A stretch of DNA of 6,128 nt from Candidatus Firestoneibacteriota bacterium (GTDB lineage: Bacteria > Oederibacteriota > JAAXVQ01 > JAUVAV01). Numbering within the stretch: position 1 is the stretch's first letter; the number at the start of each line of letters is the position of its first letter. A program made the translations under genes and the position numbers. Positions 1 to 6,125 of the stretch are shown piece by piece. The DNA lies in the NCBI GenBank assembly GCA_030635415.1, contig DAOVYW010000151.1, positions 1 through 6,128 on the forward strand. The letters are read 5' to 3'. The notes beneath the pieces were generated by a model, which was given only the letters and a program-made list of their open reading frames with translations, was not told the DNA's origin and ran no database searches.

Positions 1-64
1 CCATTAATATGAGTCAACGATTGGTTCTAGGCTTGTGTAAAGTTACCTTTAATTTGAGTCAATG
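1..64. repeat. Two 19-bp direct repeats, 45 bp apart
   Basis: Positions 1-19 and 46-64 align without gaps at 16 of 19 bases; the shared core TGAGTCAA lies at 10-17 and 55-62. The copies are 45 bp apart start to start. A shorter relative, AGTCAA, recurs at 133-138, just downstream of the predicted pckG transcription start. The first copy begins exactly at the window edge, so more copies may lie to the left. No copy occurs at 91-109, where the next unit would fall. The repeats could be binding sites for a regulator of pckG or the end of a short tandem array. The repeat itself is seen directly; its function is inference. Confidence 0.5.
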
Positions 65-78
65 CGGGTTACGTTAAC

Positions 79-90
79 AAATACGTATTT
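79..90. promoter_or_regulatory. 12-bp perfect palindrome, candidate operator
   Basis: AAATACGTATTT is a perfect self-complementary 12-mer. It ends two bases before the predicted -35 box of the pckG promoter and is centred about 43-44 bp upstream of the inferred transcription start. That is close to where class II activators bind, though a repressor could also use it. No specific regulator family is recognised from the sequence. Confidence 0.35.
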
Positions 91-92
91 AG

Positions 93-121
93 TAGACATC
101 CATGATTGAAAATGATATAAA
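93..121 (+). promoter_or_regulatory. Predicted sigma70-type promoter of pckG
   Basis: The -35 box TAGACA (93-98) matches the consensus at 5 of 6 bases. After exactly 17 bp comes the -10 box TATAAA (116-121), also 5 of 6. Transcription would start near 128, giving a 5' leader of about 38 nt before the pckG ATG at 166. This is the best promoter-like match upstream of pckG and probably also drives the kinase gene behind it. Confidence 0.55.
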
Positions 122-153
122 TTTTGGACTTTAGTCAATCTGATTTTGATTTT

Positions 154-160
154 GGGAGGA
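154..160 (+). promoter_or_regulatory. Ribosome binding site of pckG
   Basis: GGGAGGA lies here, with its GGAGG core at 155-159 and six bases before the ATG at 166. This strong site decides the start. The longer reading frame from a TTG at 124 would place the site inside the gene and adds 14 residues unlike the family. Confidence 0.8.
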
Positions 161-165
161 AAATT

Positions 166-1950
166 ATGAAAAACAAACATAAAAAACTTGATGCATGGAT
201 AAAGAGTATGGCTAAGATGTGCCAGCCGGACCGGATTGTTTGGATCAATGGCTCGGATGAGGAGAGAGAACGCCTGGAGAAAGAAGCGTTTTCTACGGGC
301 GAGCTGATTCAATTAAATCAAAACAAACTTCCAGGATGTGTTTATCACCGCACAGCGGAAAATGACGTGGCCCGGACAGAAGATCTGACCTTTATCTGTA
401 CCGGCAAGAAGCGCGATGCCGGACTTACCAATAACTGGATGTCGCCTTCTAAGGGCTATGCCAAGGCCGGCGCGATTTTCAAGAATTCCATGCAGGGCCG
501 CACTATGTATGTAATCCCATTCTCCATGGGTCCGGTGGGGTCACCTTTCAGCAAGACCGGCGTGGAACTTACGGATAGTATCTACGTGGTACTAAACATG
601 CGCATTATGACTCATGTCGGCACCGAGGTTTTAAAGCACCTGGGAAGCAATGGCGTTTTCACGAAATGTCTGCACGGCAAGGCTGAGCGTGACATCAACC
701 GCCGCCTGATTATGCATTTTCCCGAGGATAATACTATCTGGAGCGTCGGTTCGGGTTATGGCGGTAATGTGCTGCTGGGCAAAAAATGCATGGCACTACG
801 GATTGCCAGTTATATCGGGCAGCAAGAAAATTGGATGGCCGAGCATATGCTGATTATGGGCGTGGAAAAGCCTAATGGTCATATTCACTATGTAGCGGCC
901 GCGTTTCCGAGCGCGTGCGGAAAAACCAATTTAGCCATGCTGGTCCCGCCCCAGGGACTAAGGAAGAAGGGCTATAAAATTTGGACCGTAGGAGATGATA
1001 TTGCCTGGATGCGTATTGATTCCGACGGAGCTTTATGGGCCATTAATCCGGAAACCGGATTTTTTGGCGTAGCACCCGGGACGAACGCCAAAAGCAATCC
1101 CAATGCCGTGAAAACCACCAAGAAAAACACCATTTTTACCAATGTTCTGCTCAAACCTGATAAAACCGTATGGTGGGAGGATGGCGACGGCCCGACTCCG
1201 TCCCGAGGCCTGGACTGGCGGGGAAGACCATGGAATCCTAAAATGGTGGATGATCAGGGAAAACCGGTCAAAGGCGCCCAGGCCAACAGCCGCTTTACCG
1301 CTCCCATTAATCAGTGTCCTACGTCCTCCTTCCGGCTGGAACATCATCACGGCGTACCTATTTCCGCCATTATATTCGGAGGCCGACGGGCCTCTTTAGC
1401 TCCCCTGGTTTACCAGGCTTTAAGCTGGCCGCATGGCGTTTACCTGGGAGCGACCATGGCCTCGGAAAGGACTGCCGCGCAATACGGTAAGCAAGGAGAA
1501 GTCCGGCGCGATCCCATGGCCATGCTGCCTTTTTGCGGATATAATATGGGAGATTATTTCAAGCACTGGTTAAAAATGGGCCGCAGCATGACCCGGCATC
1601 CCAAAATCTTCCACGTAAATTGGTTCCGCACTGATAAAAAAGGCGAATTCCTTTGGCCGGGATATGGTGAAAACCTGCGTGTGCTGGAATGGATTATCGA
1701 CCGTTGTGAACATACGGCAGAGGCCGAGAAAACGCCGATTGGCTATATTCCCACACAACGGAGTTTGGATATGACCGGCTTAGAGCTCCCGTCCGAGAAA
1801 ATGACCCAGTTGTTGTCCATCAATAAGCAGGAGTGGAAAAAAGAGCTGGATGACCAGGAAATATTTTTAAGCCGGTTCGGGAAGGATCTTCCCGCGGAAT
1901 TGCGCGAGGAACTCTCCGCCCAACGGAAAAGGTTCAACACTTCCCCTTAA
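166..1950 (+). CDS. pckG: Phosphoenolpyruvate carboxykinase (GTP)
   Basis: This cytosolic enzyme converts oxaloacetate and GTP to phosphoenolpyruvate, CO2 and GDP. It is the entry step of gluconeogenesis and can run backwards to fix CO2. The 594-residue product is full length for the GTP-dependent family, which is distinct from the ATP-dependent PckA type. Visible landmarks are: the substrate-binding arginine region ARTED (69-73); the block GRTMYVIPFSMGPVGSP (111-127); GSGYGGN (195-201), followed by metal-ligand candidates Lys206/207 and His227; the P-loop PSACGKTN (248-255) with the family's reactive Cys251; the metal-binding VGDDIAWM (275-282); GVAPGTN (301-307); Arg376 in NSRF; and the guanine-binding stretch FRTDKKGEFLWPGYGEN (487-503). 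No key residue appears to be missing. The start is the ATG behind a strong GGAGG site. The sensor kinase gene follows 15 bp downstream, so the two are probably co-transcribed from the promoter at 93-121. Confidence 0.97.
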   Translation: MKNKHKKLDAWIKSMAKMCQPDRIVWINGSDEERERLEKEAFSTGELIQLNQNKLPGCVYHRTAENDVARTEDLTFICTGKKRDAGLTNNWMSPSKGYAKAGAIFKNSMQGRTMYVIPFSMGPVGSPFSKTGVELTDSIYVVLNMRIMTHVGTEVLKHLGSNGVFTKCLHGKAERDINRRLIMHFPEDNTIWSVGSGYGGNVLLGKKCMALRIASYIGQQENWMAEHMLIMGVEKPNGHIHYVAAAFPSACGKTNLAMLVPPQGLRKKGYKIWTVGDDIAWMRIDSDGALWAINPETGFFGVAPGTNAKSNPNAVKTTKKNTIFTNVLLKPDKTVWWEDGDGPTPSRGLDWRGRPWNPKMVDDQGKPVKGAQANSRFTAPINQCPTSSFRLEHHHGVPISAIIFGGRRASLAPLVYQALSWPHGVYLGATMASERTAAQYGKQGEVRRDPMAMLPFCGYNMGDYFKHWLKMGRSMTRHPKIFHVNWFRTDKKGEFLWPGYGENLRVLEWIIDRCEHTAEAEKTPIGYIPTQRSLDMTGLELPSEKMTQLLSINKQEWKKELDDQEIFLSRFGKDLPAELREELSAQRKRFNTSP

Positions 1951-1965
1951 AAAGAAAGCGGGTTA

Positions 1966-3987
1966 ATGAAAACTTTACGGATTGGCAATAAACTCGTTCT
2001 GGGATTCACCTGTTGTATTCTCTTGTCGGCGGTAATCGGGGGAGTTGCCATCATCAACCTGGTTCGGATAAGCCACGATATTAAACAGATTAAAATCGCG
2101 GCCAATATCGAAAAGGTGATTTTAGAATGCCGGCGACAGGAAAAAAACATCTTATTATTAGGCCCTCACAGTAAATCCACGCTCTCGGAGCAGGAAGAAA
2201 AAACCTATTTAGAAAAACTCAACCATAGTCTGCTTAGCTTGCGAAGTCTATTAGACATGCCGAAAAGTCAAGATATGTCCGCGGAGATAAACATATTCAA
2301 TACTTACATCGGCTGGCTGGATAATATAGTAGCTGCTTTTGCCGAGCGAAAAGCTATAATTGAAAAACTGGTAATAAATTTTGAAAAACTTCATCGCCAG
2401 AGGCATTTGCGAGAGCACCTGCCGACAAAGACTTTACAACGTCAGGCGCTATTGAATCACGAGCTCTTTTATCACGGCTGTGAGTATCTGGATCTAATAA
2501 AAACCAAAGTAAACACGTTGAAAAACATCACTAAGGATCAAGCGGTTATTAAGCTGGTGGACGAATATTTAGCTTTATTTGATAAATTCGTTAAGAACAG
2601 CGAGAATATAAATACTAATATCCTGAACATGAGAAAAAACGGGCGTAAGATACAAACAGCCGCTATCCGGCTGGAAACCATCGCGGAAAAGAAAATTGCT
2701 GTTACGCATAGCCAAACTATCGCCATAGTATGGACAACGTTTCTCGCCGTAGTGATATTGGCCGGTATCATCTGCGTATTGCTGGCCCGGAATATAACCC
2801 GGCCGGTTAGCAAATTGGCCGCCGCCACCACCATTATTGCCCAAGGAAATCTGTCACAGCGGGTGGAAATAAGCTCCCACGATGAAATCGGCCAATTAGC
2901 CCGGGCGTTTAATAACATGACCGCGGATCTGCAAAAGACCACGGTTTCGAAGAATTATGTAGATGATATTATAGGGAGTATGCTCGACGCCCTGTTGGTA
3001 GTTGATGTGGATGGAAATATCAGAGCGGTTAACGAGGCGACTTGCCGGGTTTTAGGCTATTCCGAAGCCGAACTGCTGGGCAAACCGGTGCGGGAAATAT
3101 TTACCGAAGAATCATTTTATACCGGCTTCCAATTAAATGAGTTGCTAAAAACCGGTTATGTAAAAAACCGCGAGCTGATATGTTTATCCCAAAGCGGGGC
3201 CAGGATATCCATGTTGTTTAGCGGCGCGGTTATACGCGACTCCCAAGGACAAATCAACGGCATTGTGGGCGTGGGTAAGGATATGCGGGAGTTAATAAGC
3301 TTACAGGAAAAATTGGCCCGCCATGAGAAACTCGCGGTCATGGGAGAGTTTGCCGGTATCATCGGGCATGAATTCAAGAACCAATTAGGCATTATGAGAG
3401 TTTCAGTTTATTTCCTTAAAATGAAATCATCGCCTAAGGATAAAACACAAATGAAACATTTAAACATATTGGAAAAACAGATTATAGCCACCAACAGAAT
3501 GATTGAAAATATTTCGACTTTTAGCAGAACCAGGAAGCCGGAATTCAAAAGTATAGATATAAATCAAATAATATCGGCCAGCATGGAACAAGTAAGCATT
3601 CCCGAAGAAATCGTAATCGTTAATCATACTGATGAGAATTTGCCCAGCATACCGGGAGACGAAATACAACTTGGCCGGGTATTTGTAAATATGTTTTTAA
3701 ACGCGATCCAGGCTATGGCCGGAAAAGGGCATTTAAGCATCACGGTGGTCCGGGAGAACAAGTTCGTTCACGTTAAAATCGCGGATACCGGCTCCGGCAT
3801 AAGCGCGGAAAATAAAGCTAAGATTTTTGAGCCGTTTTATTCCACCAAATCAACTGGAACCGGATTAGGCTTGGCCAGCTCCCGCTATATTGTGGAAGCG
3901 CATGGCGGCAGCATAGCGGTGGAAAGTGAAAAGGGTAAAGGAACGGTTATGTCGGTCAAATTGCCCATTAAACCTGAAACAGCATAA
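1966..3987 (+). CDS. Membrane sensor histidine kinase (HBM-like sensor, HAMP, PAS, HisKA, HATPase)
   Basis: This 673-residue inner-membrane protein should autophosphorylate on histidine and pass the phosphate to a response regulator. Membrane helices are at about 11-33 and 252-273. They bracket a periplasmic, mostly helical sensor (34-251). It opens with CRRQEKNILLLG and closes with MRKNGRKIQTAAIRLE, which resemble the two edges of helical bimodular (HBM) sensors; that assignment is by eye. HAMP follows (274-326), then PAS (about 330-440). The HisKA H-box is GHEFKNQLG with His468 as phosphoacceptor. The ATPase domain has the N-box (Asn575 and Asn579), DTGSGI (607-612), the F-box KIFEPFYSTK (619-628) and GTGLGL (631-636). 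The H-box has Gln473 where proline is usual; Glu469 and Asn472 are kept, so activity is expected. There is no receiver domain and no neighbouring response regulator. The upstream SD is weak (AAGAAAG and GCGGG), and the 15-bp gap after pckG suggests coupled translation. The ligand is unknown. Confidence 0.92.
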   Translation: MKTLRIGNKLVLGFTCCILLSAVIGGVAIINLVRISHDIKQIKIAANIEKVILECRRQEKNILLLGPHSKSTLSEQEEKTYLEKLNHSLLSLRSLLDMPKSQDMSAEINIFNTYIGWLDNIVAAFAERKAIIEKLVINFEKLHRQRHLREHLPTKTLQRQALLNHELFYHGCEYLDLIKTKVNTLKNITKDQAVIKLVDEYLALFDKFVKNSENINTNILNMRKNGRKIQTAAIRLETIAEKKIAVTHSQTIAIVWTTFLAVVILAGIICVLLARNITRPVSKLAAATTIIAQGNLSQRVEISSHDEIGQLARAFNNMTADLQKTTVSKNYVDDIIGSMLDALLVVDVDGNIRAVNEATCRVLGYSEAELLGKPVREIFTEESFYTGFQLNELLKTGYVKNRELICLSQSGARISMLFSGAVIRDSQGQINGIVGVGKDMRELISLQEKLARHEKLAVMGEFAGIIGHEFKNQLGIMRVSVYFLKMKSSPKDKTQMKHLNILEKQIIATNRMIENISTFSRTRKPEFKSIDINQIISASMEQVSIPEEIVIVNHTDENLPSIPGDEIQLGRVFVNMFLNAIQAMAGKGHLSITVVRENKFVHVKIADTGSGISAENKAKIFEPFYSTKSTGTGLGLASSRYIVEAHGGSIAVESEKGKGTVMSVKLPIKPETA

Positions 3988-3988
3988 C

Positions 3989-5905
3989 TCATTTGCTTTC
4001 CAATGATTTCGCCGGCCGCTCTTGATTTTTTTGCAGGAAACCCAGGGCCCGGTAATTTCCCGGATCCAACTGGAGGGTACACCAGATATTTTGCATAGCC
4101 TCCTGCCCAAGACCCAGTTTGGCATAAATCACACCCAAATTAAAATGAACCTGTGCCCGGGAGAGGTTGTCCGCCGGGTAATTTTTTAATAGCAACCGGT
4201 ACTCCTTTATGGCTTCAGGAATCAAATTGTGCCGGTAATAAACCGCGGCCAAATTAAAACGGCTGTCGAAATGTCCCGGATCCAGTTTAATAATTTCCCG
4301 GTACAACCGAATTGCTTCTTTATCCCGTCCGGTTCGCTCGCAAATCACGCCCAGATTCAGACGGCTTTTAACATTATAAGGATCGGTTTTAATCGCCATG
4401 CGATATTCCCGTTCTGCCTCTTCCCGCCGGCCGAGATGCTGGTAGGCAATGCCTAGATTCGGATACAGGCTGCGCAGATTATAATTATGCGTTTTAACGA
4501 TCTCGAACTCCCGCAAGGCCAGGGCCCATTTCTTCCGGTCCAGGTATACGGTTCCCAGGTTGATCCGGATATAGTCGGAGCGGGGGTTCTGTTTCAAGGT
4601 GGTAGTATACAGAATCTCGTTATTTTTCCAGACCCGGTTGCGATCAATAGTTGAAGCGCCCAGGAGAACGGCCAGCAATACCAGAAAAAGCCCGACTGTC
4701 TTGGCGAAGCGTTTTAAAGCACGGTGGGCGTAAAGACGCGCCATGGCTCCGGATATAACCAGCGAAAAACCAAGGGAAGGAATATACAGATATCTCTCAC
4801 AAAAAATGTTCTCGCCTAAAGCTTTTATATTCAAAACCGGGATTAAAAATATTACCATCCAGGCCATGCCAAAAAGCATAGTTTTATCCTGTTTTTTCCA
4901 TAAATATAAGCCCAGAGATAGAAAAAGCGCTATTCCCACCAGGGAAAAAAGAAACGTCCCTGACCAAATAGTATGCACCGGCTGAAAAGTATACCAAACC
5001 TGCAAGGGATAAGGCCATAGCAGCTTGACGAAATAATCCTTAAGCAGTGGGAAAACATTAATATAATATTCAAATCGGGATAATTGGGCGTGGCGTATGG
5101 AAGGAGCGAAATCGCTCAAGGCATGAATTCTCATGAATATATATATTCCGCCGGCCAGTACCAGCAGGGCATAACGATTAGCCGCCTCCAGTATCCAGGC
5201 TTTGGGATTATTCCGAAAACGACCGCTTAAAAAATCGTGCACCACCAAGGCCAGGGGAAGAAGCAGGGCTATTTCATGGGTCAACAAGGCGGCCAGAAAA
5301 CCCAAGGCGGCCAGGACATAATTAAAATCAAACAGCCTTCTAAACCGAGGTTCCCGGGTTTTCAAATAAATAAAAGAAGTAAGCATAATCCAGAACAGGC
5401 AGCCAATATGCGGAATACTTGATATCCAGGCCACGGCTTCGGTATGCACCGGATGCACCGCAAAAATCATTGCCCCCCAAAAGGCTGACATATGTTCGCG
5501 GGTGAATTCCAGAATATAAAAGAAAAGCAGGGCGGAAACCAGGGCATGAAAAAGAATACTTGCCAGATGAAAGCCAAAAGGTTTCGCGCCCCATACCAAG
5601 TGAATCCCCATATAGTAGACATGCTTTAATGGCCGGTAATAATTGCCCAATCTTTTTATATTCCGAGTATCTAAAAACGACCAGAAGCCGGTGGAAAATA
5701 TCCGGGGAAGATAGGCCGGGCTGGTAATGTAATAGTTTTGCTCTATTTCTCCGTTGTCATCAAAAACGAAAGCATGATTTAAGGTGTTAATATACACTAA
5801 CAGGGCCACGCCAAATACTATGCCGGCCAACAGCCAGGCAGCACGCAGGACTTGGCGAAAAACAGAGGTGTTTTGTTGATGGGGCATTGGTTGGTTATCG
5901 CTCAT
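3989..5905 (-). CDS. TMTC-like GT-C glycosyltransferase with C-terminal TPR repeats
   Basis: This predicted 638-residue polytopic membrane protein has about 11 hydrophobic helices (the first at 19-40, the last at 403-420) and then a soluble TPR tail. The membrane half resembles the TMTC/DUF1736 branch of GT-C glycosyltransferases. It has FVFDDN near the start, with acidic Asp49-Asp50 in the first external loop, plus YRPL, HPVHTEAVAWI (151-161) and ERYLYIPSLGF (370-380). Family enzymes take a sugar from a lipid-phosphate carrier; eukaryotic TMTCs O-mannosylate cadherins, but the bacterial acceptors are not known. Five TPRs begin at about 444, 478, 512, 546 and 584. The first four are spaced 34 residues apart and the last 38; they probably bind partner or acceptor proteins. 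After HPVHTEAVAWI the usual Gly-Arg-x-Asp is replaced by SIPH. The ATG at 5905 is preferred because GGGGG lies 8 nt upstream; a start at 5947 would add 14 unconvincing residues. The stop is one base from that of the convergent kinase gene. Fold confidence is high, exact activity moderate. Confidence 0.85.
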   Translation of the reverse strand: MSDNQPMPHQQNTSVFRQVLRAAWLLAGIVFGVALLVYINTLNHAFVFDDNGEIEQNYYITSPAYLPRIFSTGFWSFLDTRNIKRLGNYYRPLKHVYYMGIHLVWGAKPFGFHLASILFHALVSALLFFYILEFTREHMSAFWGAMIFAVHPVHTEAVAWISSIPHIGCLFWIMLTSFIYLKTREPRFRRLFDFNYVLAALGFLAALLTHEIALLLPLALVVHDFLSGRFRNNPKAWILEAANRYALLVLAGGIYIFMRIHALSDFAPSIRHAQLSRFEYYINVFPLLKDYFVKLLWPYPLQVWYTFQPVHTIWSGTFLFSLVGIALFLSLGLYLWKKQDKTMLFGMAWMVIFLIPVLNIKALGENIFCERYLYIPSLGFSLVISGAMARLYAHRALKRFAKTVGLFLVLLAVLLGASTIDRNRVWKNNEILYTTTLKQNPRSDYIRINLGTVYLDRKKWALALREFEIVKTHNYNLRSLYPNLGIAYQHLGRREEAEREYRMAIKTDPYNVKSRLNLGVICERTGRDKEAIRLYREIIKLDPGHFDSRFNLAAVYYRHNLIPEAIKEYRLLLKNYPADNLSRAQVHFNLGVIYAKLGLGQEAMQNIWCTLQLDPGNYRALGFLQKNQERPAKSLESK

Positions 5906-5913
5906 GTTATATA

Positions 5914-5918
5914 CCCCC
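5914..5918 (-). promoter_or_regulatory. Shine-Dalgarno-like GGGGG of the TMTC-like gene
   Basis: On the minus strand, TTGGGGGTATATAAC directly precedes the ATG at 5905, with eight bases between the G-run and the ATG. The alternative ATG at 5947 is preceded by AAAACGCCCCT, which has no purine-rich site. This favours the 5905 start. Confidence 0.5.
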
Positions 5919-5969
5919 AAAGCTAAGATATGCCACCCACGGGACATAGGGGCGTTTTATTGATTAAAT

Positions 5970-6016
5970 CCCCCCAGCCCCCTTTACAAAAGACATAATG
6001 GCTGACGGGTGGGGGA
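5970..6016. repeat. C-rich inverted repeat in the intergenic region
   Basis: CCCCCA (5971-5976) pairs with TGGGGG (6010-6015). After an unpaired G5977, CCC (5978-5980) pairs with GGG (6007-6009), leaving a loop of about 26 nt. The left half, AAATCCCCCCAGCCCCC, resembles the C-run intergenic repeats common in several environmental bacterial genomes; that likeness is from memory, not a search. Neither side has a clean T-run, so it is not a convincing terminator. It lies upstream of the TMTC-like gene and directly abuts the long hairpin at 6024-6125. Confidence 0.4.
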
Positions 6017-6023
6017 ATAAAAA

Positions 6024-6125
6024 ATGACCTGCCTTTCCTTTAGACACGTGGGTTATAATAAGCACAAGTTCGCAAGAACTTAATCAAGTGCTCATTACAG
6101 AGCCACAATAAAGGAGGCAGGTCAT
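6024..6125. repeat. About 100-bp imperfect palindrome (long hairpin)
   Basis: The outer arms ATGACCTGCCT (6024-6034) and AGGCAGGTCAT (6115-6125) are perfect 11-bp inverted repeats. After a 2-nt bulge, CCTTTA (6037-6042) pairs with TAAAGG (6109-6114). Further in are GTGG (6048-6051) with CCAC (6103-6106), TAAT (6056-6059) with ATTA (6094-6097), and AGCAC (6061-6065) with GTGCT (6088-6092). The tip is AAGTTC-GCAA-GAACTT (6066-6081), a 6-bp stem with a GNRA-type loop. AATCAA (6082-6087) bulges out on one side. About 36 pairs span 102 nt. The right arm covers the Shine-Dalgarno sequence and most of the ATG of the next reading frame. It may be the end of an insertion sequence, a MITE- or REP-like element, or a structured leader. 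The pairing is seen directly; its identity is inferred. Confidence 0.7.
6054..6059 (+). promoter_or_regulatory. Candidate -10 box inside the hairpin
   Basis: There is a perfect TATAAT here, on the strand reading toward the ATG at 6124. No good -35 box is found 16-18 bp upstream (TGCCTT at 6030-6035 is weak), so this may be coincidental or activator-dependent. If used, transcription would start near 6066. The RNA would then begin at the apical hairpin and lack the left arm that could otherwise pair with the ribosome binding site. Confidence 0.35.

Noticed and set aside
12..62. Minus-strand -35 boxes (TTGACT) formed by the repeat cores, suggesting a divergent promoter
   Set aside because: No acceptable -10 box lies at the right distance for the 57-62 copy, and the other copy runs off the window.
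1..64. CRISPR array edge
   Set aside because: Only two imperfect 19-bp units with a 26-bp gap are visible. The unit is short for a CRISPR repeat and the copies differ at three positions.
124..165. Upstream TTG start extending pckG by 14 residues
   Set aside because: The ATG at 166 has a strong GGAGG at the right spacing. The extra residues look unlike the family N-terminus, and the TTG would lie before or right at the predicted transcription start near 128.
1033..1350. Minus-strand open frame of 105 residues inside pckG
   Set aside because: It is entirely antisense to a strongly conserved part of pckG, has no recognisable domain and looks like a shadow frame.
2538..2942. Minus-strand open frame of 134 residues inside the kinase gene
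   Set aside because: It is antisense to the sensor and HAMP region. Its apparent hydrophobic stretches mirror the membrane helix codons of the real gene.
4005..4033. Possible terminator after the kinase gene: CGCCGGCCG followed by a 7-T run at 4026-4032
   Set aside because: The GC block is a loopless palindrome that cannot form a proper stem-loop, and the run lies inside the C-terminal coding region of the opposite gene.
5906..5947. Upstream ATG at 5947 for the TMTC-like gene
   Set aside because: No ribosome binding site precedes it. The added 14 residues are not hydrophobic or family-like, whereas the ATG at 5905 has a GGGGG eight bases upstream.
5963..5989. Possible minus-strand promoter for the TMTC-like gene (TTGTAA and TTTAAT)
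   Set aside because: The spacing is only 15 bp and the -35 matches just 4 of 6 bases; it also overlaps the C-rich repeat. Too weak to annotate.
5970..6125. IS110-type bridge RNA upstream of a recombinase
   Set aside because: A structured leader just before a gene start is compatible, but no recombinase sequence is visible and the two-loop bridge architecture cannot be recognised. It stays a possibility only for checking beyond the window.
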